Shown: in pieces, positions 5,976 through 9,245 of the stretch | How the letters are laid out: each line of letters starts with the position of its first letter | Position numbering within the stretch: position 1 is the stretch's first letter | Notes under the pieces: generated by a model | Told to the model about the DNA's origin: nothing | Seen by the model: only the letters and a program-made list of their open reading frames with translations | Database searches by the model: none | Position numbers and translations under genes: made by a program | From: an uncultured Blautia sp. | GTDB taxonomy: Bacteria; Bacillota; Clostridia; Lachnospirales; Lachnospiraceae | DNA: 9,245 nt | Direction of reading: 5' to 3' | Assembly (NCBI GenBank): GCA_900765525.1 | Contig: CAAFRY010000033.1 | Location: forward strand, 1 to 9,245

Positions 5976-7895
5976 AATGTCTAATTCCGCATCCTGGGCA
6001 TGCTGGTAAATAAAAGCCTTTCTGGGTGGCACCTCTGTGCCCATCAGCACCTCCGTCACCTCTGAAGCCATACGGGCATCCTCAATCTCCACCAGCCGCA
6101 GCACCCTTGTCATAGGGTTTAAGGTTGTCTCCCAGAGCTGGTCTGCATCCATCTCTCCCAGTCCCTTATATCTCTGAAGGGTAAAGGAGCCTTTATGGGT
6201 TTTCCGGTATTTCTCCAACGCCTTGTCATCATAGAGATACTCCTCCTTCCCCTTAGCAGGTATAGCCTTGTAAAGAGGAGGCATTGCAATATACACATGG
6301 CCCTCATAAATCAACTCCGGCATAAAGCGGTAAAACAAAGTGAGGAGCAGGGTAGAAATATGTGCCCCGTCCACATCCGCATCCGCCATAATAATAATCT
6401 TATCATACCGCAGCTTGGTTATATCAAAATCATTGCCATAGCCCTCGGAAAACCCGCAGCCAAAGGCATTTATCATGGTCTTAATTTCTGCATTGGCCAG
6501 TACCTTATCAATAGTAGCCTTTTCCACGTTAAGAATTTTTCCCCGAATAGGCAGAATAGCCTGGAAACTTCTGTCTCTGGCCGTCTTGGCGCTGCCTCCG
6601 GCGGAATCTCCCTCCACAATAAAGATTTCACACAGTGAAGGGTCCTTTTTCTCACAGTTAGCCAACTTTCCATTAGAGTCAAAAGAATACTTTTGCTTTG
6701 TCAGCAGATTCGTCTTGGCCTTTTCCTCTGTCCTGCGGATTTTCGCTGATTTTTCCGCACAGGCCAGAATATTTTTTAAAACTTCCAGATTCCGGTCAAA
6801 ATAAAGGACAATCTCCTCACCCGTAACCTTACTGGTGGCCTTTGAGGCGTCCTGATTATCCAGCTTTGTCTTAGTCTGTCCTTCAAATCTGGGGGCAGGA
6901 TGCTTGATAGATACCACGGCAGTCATTCCGTTTCTTATATCCGGGCCGGTAAAGTTATCGTCCTTTTCCTTTAGGATGCCAAGCTCTCTGGCATAATTGT
7001 TCATCGTAGAGGTAAACATGGTCTTAAAGCCGGTGAGATGAGTACCCCCTTCTGCATTATAAATATTATTACAGAATCCCAGCACATTCTCCCGGAATTC
7101 ATTTACATACTGAAAAGCCGCCTCCACAGTAATGCCGTCACACTCTCCTTTAAAATAAACCGGTTCATGGATAACGTCACTGTTTTTATTTAAGTCCCGG
7201 ATAAATCCTACGATTCCTTCCGGTTCATGAAAAAGAATCTCCTCCGGCTGACTTCCCCTCATATCCTGAAATACAATGCTCAATTCCGGATTCAGATAAG
7301 CTGTCTCATGAAGCCTGCTTTTCACCTCTGTAGCGGAAAATCTGGTCTTCTCAAAAATTTCTCCGTCCGGCAGAAAATTTACCAGTGTTCCCGTTGTCTT
7401 GGTTTTCCCCAGTTTAGGCAGCAGCCCCTCCTCCAGCTCAATAACAGGGATTCCCCTCTCATAACGGTCGTGATGAACATAACCGTCCCTGCTGATTTTC
7501 ACATCCAGATAAGTGGACAGAGCGTTTACCACCGAGGAACCCACACCGTGAAGTCCTCCGCTGGTCTTGTATACTGTATCGTCAAACTTTCCTCCGGCAT
7601 GAAGGGTAGTGAACACCAGACGCTCTGCTGACATTCCCTTCTCATGCATGCCTACAGGAATCCCCCGGCCGTTGTCCTCTACCGTAGCAGAGCCGTCCGC
7701 CTCCAAAGTCACCCGGATGTGGCTGCAAAAACCTGCCAGATGTTCATCCACTGCATTATCTACAATTTCATATATTAAATGATTCAGGCCCTTACGGGAT
7801 ACGCTTCCGATATACATACCCGGGCGTTTCCGCACGGCCTCCAGTCCCTCCAGCACTGTAATGCTGCTGGCATCATAGGTATTTTTCTTTGCCAT
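5973..7895 (-). CDS. parE: Type IIA topoisomerase subunit B, probably topoisomerase IV ParE
   Basis: The ATPase subunit, 640 residues, full family length. The GHKL ATPase domain shows Glu43 and Asn47 in YEIVDNAVDE, EDNGRGIP (73-80) and TSGGLHGVG (111-119). The transducer has QTKTKL with Gln340 and Lys342, which contact nucleotide. The TOPRIM metal site is Glu428 in EGDSAGG and Asp505/507/509 in DADVDGAH. The C-terminal tail carries LQRYKGLGEMDADQLWETT. ILPIRGK has Arg451 where gyrase B usually has Lys (E. coli Lys447), which fits ParE better than GyrB. It lies 32 nt after the PAP2 gene and 10 nt before parC. The nearest Shine-Dalgarno (GGAGG, 7909-7913) is 13 nt from the ATG, unusually far. 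A second GyrB paralogue is the alternative. Confidence 0.9.
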   Translation of the reverse strand: MAKKNTYDASSITVLEGLEAVRKRPGMYIGSVSRKGLNHLIYEIVDNAVDEHLAGFCSHIRVTLEADGSATVEDNGRGIPVGMHEKGMSAERLVFTTLHAGGKFDDTVYKTSGGLHGVGSSVVNALSTYLDVKISRDGYVHHDRYERGIPVIELEEGLLPKLGKTKTTGTLVNFLPDGEIFEKTRFSATEVKSRLHETAYLNPELSIVFQDMRGSQPEEILFHEPEGIVGFIRDLNKNSDVIHEPVYFKGECDGITVEAAFQYVNEFRENVLGFCNNIYNAEGGTHLTGFKTMFTSTMNNYARELGILKEKDDNFTGPDIRNGMTAVVSIKHPAPRFEGQTKTKLDNQDASKATSKVTGEEIVLYFDRNLEVLKNILACAEKSAKIRRTEEKAKTNLLTKQKYSFDSNGKLANCEKKDPSLCEIFIVEGDSAGGSAKTARDRSFQAILPIRGKILNVEKATIDKVLANAEIKTMINAFGCGFSEGYGNDFDITKLRYDKIIIMADADVDGAHISTLLLTLFYRFMPELIYEGHVYIAMPPLYKAIPAKGKEEYLYDDKALEKYRKTHKGSFTLQRYKGLGEMDADQLWETTLNPMTRVLRLVEIEDARMASEVTEVLMGTEVPPRKAFIYQHAQDAELDI

Positions 7896-7927
7896 GTCTG
7901 TATCTTTTCCTCCATATCAATGCTATA

Positions 7928-8461
7928 TCAACAAAATTTTCCCGCTTTTGTGCCTCTCAGCTTTTTCATACATACTGTTCCCAGGATTCCGCAAAGAATA
8001 CCAAGAACAGCCCCGGCCAGCACATCCGTGGGAAAATGAACATAAAAATAAAGTCGGGAAAATCCTATGACAGCCGCCAGAACCAGCGCACAAATCCCCG
8101 GTCTCCTCCATGTGAGAAACAGAGCTGTTCCTGCTGAAAAGGACGCCATGGTGTGTCCGGAGGGAAAGGAATAATCTCCCGGAACCCGAATCAATACCTC
8201 CACCGTGTCCCGAATCCAACAGGGCCTGGGCCTTGCCACTAAAGGCTTCAAAATAATATTTCCCAAAATCAGATTTATAAGCAGGGCGATACACAGAGCG
8301 ATTCCGCAAAATCTGTATTTTCTGGAACAGAGCAAAACCAAGCACAGCAAAATCCAAAACCAGCCCGCCTCACCCAAAAAAGTAAAAAAAGCCATAAGCT
8401 TATCCAGCACAGGTCCATGAAAGCTCTGGATAAAATCTAAAACAGAAAACTCCCAATTCAC
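7928..8461 (-). CDS. PAP2 superfamily membrane phosphatase
   Basis: A 177-residue integral membrane protein with every catalytic motif of the type 2 phosphatidic acid phosphatase superfamily. Motif 1 is KPLVARPRP (Lys72, Arg79, Pro80), motif 2 is FPSGH (Ser101-Gly102-His103) and motif 3 is SRLYFYVHFPTD (Ser135-Arg136, nucleophile His142, Asp146). About five to six membrane helices are apparent (around 31-45, 51-71, 105-118, 122-134, 147-166). Members dephosphorylate lipid phosphates such as undecaprenyl pyrophosphate or phosphatidylglycerol phosphate on the outer face; the substrate is not decidable. The start is a GTG at 8461 behind GGGAGAGAGG. It is the first gene after the SOS-box promoter and structured leader, and lies 32 nt upstream of parE, so it is probably co-transcribed with the topoisomerase genes. 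Confidence 0.93.
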   Translation of the reverse strand: MNWEFSVLDFIQSFHGPVLDKLMAFFTFLGEAGWFWILLCLVLLCSRKYRFCGIALCIALLINLILGNIILKPLVARPRPCWIRDTVEVLIRVPGDYSFPSGHTMASFSAGTALFLTWRRPGICALVLAAVIGFSRLYFYVHFPTDVLAGAVLGILCGILGTVCMKKLRGTKAGKFC

Positions 8462-8517
8462 GCAATCCTCTCTCCCTTCTGCTAAATTTTTTATTTCTGC
8501 TGACAGTGGATTGAGGG

Positions 8518-8641
8518 GATGCAGTTATGCGCCCCTTTGGCCAGCGCCGTAAGGGGCAAATACCCCTATACCTGCATCACTGCCAGCTTGACACCCCATA
8601 CGTTTGCACTGGGGTATTTAACTTGTATACTTTTTGCAAGT
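8518..8641 (-). promoter_or_regulatory. Structured leader RNA (unrecognised) or palindromic repeat
   Basis: About 124 nt, probably starting at the 5' end of the mRNA from the 8649-8677 promoter. Paired segments: 8621-8625 with 8637-8641; 8593-8598 with 8610-8615; 8558-8566 (AAATACCCC) with 8611-8619 (GGGGTATTT); 8531-8537 with 8551-8557, holding an inner GGC/GCC tip (8539-8541/8546-8548); and 8518-8524 with 8572-8578 (GATGCAG/CTGCATC). Several are mutually exclusive, because GGGG 8611-8614 and GGGG 8553-8556 each have two CCCC partners. I compared it from memory with T-box, TPP, FMN, cobalamin, lysine, c-di-GMP and 6S consensus cores and recognised none. The 56 nt from here to the PAP2 start carry only the ribosome site. 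A mobile palindromic repeat is the main alternative. Confidence 0.5.
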
Positions 8642-8648
8642 CCTATGT

Positions 8649-8677
8649 ATCATATCTCATTTCCCGTGGATTTTCAA
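8649..8677 (-). promoter_or_regulatory. Proximal promoter P2 of the PAP2-parE-parC operon
   Basis: Leftward TTGAAA (8677-8672), 17-nt spacer, TATGAT (8654-8649), matching sigma-A consensus at 5 of 6 in the -10. The start site would be near 8642, exactly at the first hairpin of the structured leader. Confidence 0.6.
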
Positions 8678-8699
8678 ATCCTTTTTCTGTTCTGTTATT

Positions 8700-8728
8700 A
8701 TTATCGAACATATGTTTGTTTTTGTCAA
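8700..8728 (-). promoter_or_regulatory. Distal promoter P1 of the PAP2-parE-parC operon
   Basis: Leftward TTGACA (8728-8723, perfect -35), 17-nt spacer, GATAAT (8705-8700, 5 of 6). The predicted start is near 8693, so transcripts run through P2 and the structured leader before the PAP2 gene. The spacer is filled by a LexA box. Confidence 0.75.
8705..8718. promoter_or_regulatory. SOS box (LexA/DinR operator)
   Basis: CGAACATATGTTTG matches the Bacillus-type LexA consensus CGAACRNRYGTTYG at every position. It lies between the -35 and -10 of P1, where bound LexA would block RNA polymerase. The function is inferred from the match and placement. Confidence 0.8.
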
Positions 8729-8740
8729 GTGGATGCCACT
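8728..8740. repeat. Small perfect palindrome abutting the P1 -35 box
   Basis: AGTGG-ATG-CCACT, 5-bp arms around 3 nt, immediately upstream of TTGACA. It could be an operator half-pair or chance. The rest of 8741-8870 is A/T-rich with T-runs, and I see no gene in it. Confidence 0.35.
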
Positions 8741-8870
8741 AATATTTATACTCACTCTGAACAAGAATATAAACCATCGACACTATAACAAAGAATCTCC
8801 CTTTTTTCTCTTTTTAAATTGTATATTTTGCACAAACAATAAGAAAATTTAATTTTTTTCAAAAAAACAC

Positions 8871-8899
8871 TTGCATTTTTATTATTCATCGTGTATTAT
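8871..8899 (+). promoter_or_regulatory. tRNA-Glu promoter
   Basis: TTGCAT (8871-8876), 17-nt spacer, TATTAT (8894-8899), following an A-rich stretch. The predicted start near 8906 leaves only about 4 nt of leader before the tRNA. Confidence 0.72.
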
Positions 8900-8909
8900 A
8901 AGCAAGTAA

Positions 8910-8981
8910 GGTTCGTTGGTCAAGCGGTTAAGACGCCGCCCTCTCACGGCGGAAACACGGGTTCGATTCCCGTACGAACTG
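8910..8981 (+). tRNA. tRNA-Glu, anticodon CUC
   Basis: A complete cloverleaf. Acceptor GGTTCGT (8910-8916) pairs with ACGAACT (8974-8980), with G73 at 8981. The D stem is GTC/GAC (8919-8921/8932-8934) with GG in the loop. The anticodon stem CCGCC/GGCGG (8936-8940/8948-8952) holds loop CTCTCAC, so the anticodon is CTC (8943-8945), reading GAG. The variable loop is 4 nt. The T stem ACGGG/CCCGT (8957-8961/8969-8973) has loop TTCGATT. CCA is not encoded. The first pair is G1-U72, a wobble. It has its own promoter and terminator and so is a single-gene unit transcribed away from the PAP2 operon. Confidence 0.96.
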
Positions 8982-8986
8982 TTTTA

Positions 8987-9018
8987 GGGAAATACTTAAG
9001 AAAGTATTTCCCTTTTTT
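8987..9018 (+). terminator. Intrinsic terminator of tRNA-Glu
   Basis: GGGAAATACTT (8987-8997) pairs perfectly with AAGTATTTCCC (9002-9012) over 11 bp around an AAGA loop, followed by TTTTTT (9013-9018). It begins 6 nt past the tRNA 3' end. Confidence 0.93.
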
Positions 9019-9061
9019 GTTTCTATAGGAAATTTCTCTGAATTTCCTATAGAAACAAAAA
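9014..9061. repeat. Perfect 21-bp inverted repeat
   Basis: The arm at 9014-9034 (core GTTTCTATAGGAAATT) is the exact reverse complement of 9041-9061, around a TCTCTG loop. It overlaps the T-run of the tRNA terminator. It may act as a second terminator or RNA-stabilising stem, or be a dispersed repeat; it has no long U-tract of its own. Confidence 0.85.
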
Positions 9062-9098
9062 CCCTCCGGGCAGGAACACACTGCGGCGGAGAGGAGTT

Positions 9099-9164
9099 AT
9101 GTCGCTAAAGCAGCCCAACCCAGGCGGAGAATCCTGCAAAGCAGGATTCTTTCTTATGATATAG
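9099..9164 (+). CDS. Possible 21-codon mini-ORF within the repeat region
   Basis: ATG at 9099, first residues MSLKQPNPGG, stop TAG at 9162-9164. GGAG at 9088-9091 lies 7 nt upstream (AGGAG at 9092-9096 is too close, 2 nt). The last codons run through two hairpin arms, so the peptide end is dictated by palindrome sequence. No promoter is visible between the tRNA terminator and this ORF. It resembles no family I know and may be an accidental reading of the repeat. Confidence 0.2.
   Translation: MSLKQPNPGGESCKAGFFLMI
9128..9150. repeat. 10-bp perfect hairpin
   Basis: AGAATCCTGC (9128-9137) pairs with GCAGGATTCT (9141-9150) around an AAA loop; TTCTTAT follows on the plus strand. It could serve as a weak rightward terminator, but more likely it is one module of the palindromic repeat cluster. 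Confidence 0.75.
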
Positions 9165-9191
9165 GAAAGTTCTCACTTTCCTATATCATAA
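9154..9191. repeat. 17-bp perfect hairpin related to the one at 9014
   Basis: The arm at 9154-9170 (TTATGATATAGGAAAGT) is the exact reverse complement of 9175-9191, with a TCTC loop. It shares TATAGGAAA and the TCTC loop start with the 9014-9061 repeat. Confidence 0.85.
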
Positions 9192-9200
9192 AAAGCGCTT

Positions 9201-9216
9201 TGCGCAGCGATGCGCA
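9201..9216. repeat. Small hairpin with GNRA-type loop
   Basis: TGCGCA (9201-9206) and TGCGCA (9211-9216) are mutually complementary and flank GCGA, a stable tetraloop type. It ends the hairpin cluster visible before the window edge. Confidence 0.5.
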
Positions 9217-9245
9217 CTCGCATGAAAGGCAGATGTCAGCTAAAG

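Noticed and set aside
8518..8641. T-box or another known riboswitch class upstream of the PAP2 gene
   Set aside because: I see no T-box sequence, no specifier stem and none of the conserved cores of the classes I could recall; left as unrecognised.
8519..8852. Overlapping short plus-strand frames between the PAP2 gene and the tRNA
   Set aside because: They run across two well-formed leftward promoters, the SOS box and the structured leader; the peptides look like noise and none has a ribosome site.
9014..9216. CRISPR array
   Set aside because: The repeats are inverted and of unequal length, there are no regularly spaced direct repeats and no cas genes.
8910..9245. Integration site of a mobile element at the tRNA-Glu 3' end
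   Set aside because: There is no integrase and no second copy of the tRNA 3' end in the window; the downstream material is hairpins only.

Overview
The window is from a low-GC Gram-positive bacterium of the Clostridia, most likely a Lachnospiraceae member (Blautia-like). That placement is inferred from the Firmicutes-style rimP-nusA-ylxR-ylxQ order, AGGAGG-type ribosome sites, a Firmicutes-consensus LexA box and the style of the proteins and intergenic palindromes; no database search was run. Every protein gene supported here is on the minus strand, so gene order is described from right to left. The only plus-strand gene is a tRNA.

Right end (about 8870-9245): a tRNA-Glu(CUC) with its own promoter and a strong intrinsic terminator, followed by a run of perfect hairpins. 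Two of these share the same stem core and loop motif. A possible 21-codon mini-ORF lies among them, and its opening words recur at the window edge, so this looks like a dispersed palindromic repeat.

Operon 1 (8728 down to about 2280): two tandem sigma-A type promoters fire leftwards. The upstream one carries a perfect Firmicutes SOS (LexA) box in its spacer. They lead into a roughly 125-nt region dense in competing complementary segments (8518-8641), then a PAP2 family membrane phosphatase, both subunits of a type IIA topoisomerase best read as topoisomerase IV (parE, parC), and a transglutaminase-fold lipoprotein. Gaps are 10-32 nt, and the parE stop codon lies inside the parC Shine-Dalgarno sequence. 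The topoisomerase manages decatenation and supercoils; the two flanking genes are envelope functions. The SOS box suggests DNA damage induces the unit.

Intergenic 2125-2459: going leftwards, two hairpins after the lipoprotein gene (one a candidate terminator), a candidate promoter, and a strong hairpin with a poor U-tract in the rimP leader, as expected for NusA-dependent autoregulation.

Operon 2 (2124 to beyond base 1): rimP, nusA, ylxR (rnpM) and the first part of ylxQ. These act in 30S maturation, transcription elongation/termination and RNA binding; infB would be expected next, outside the window.
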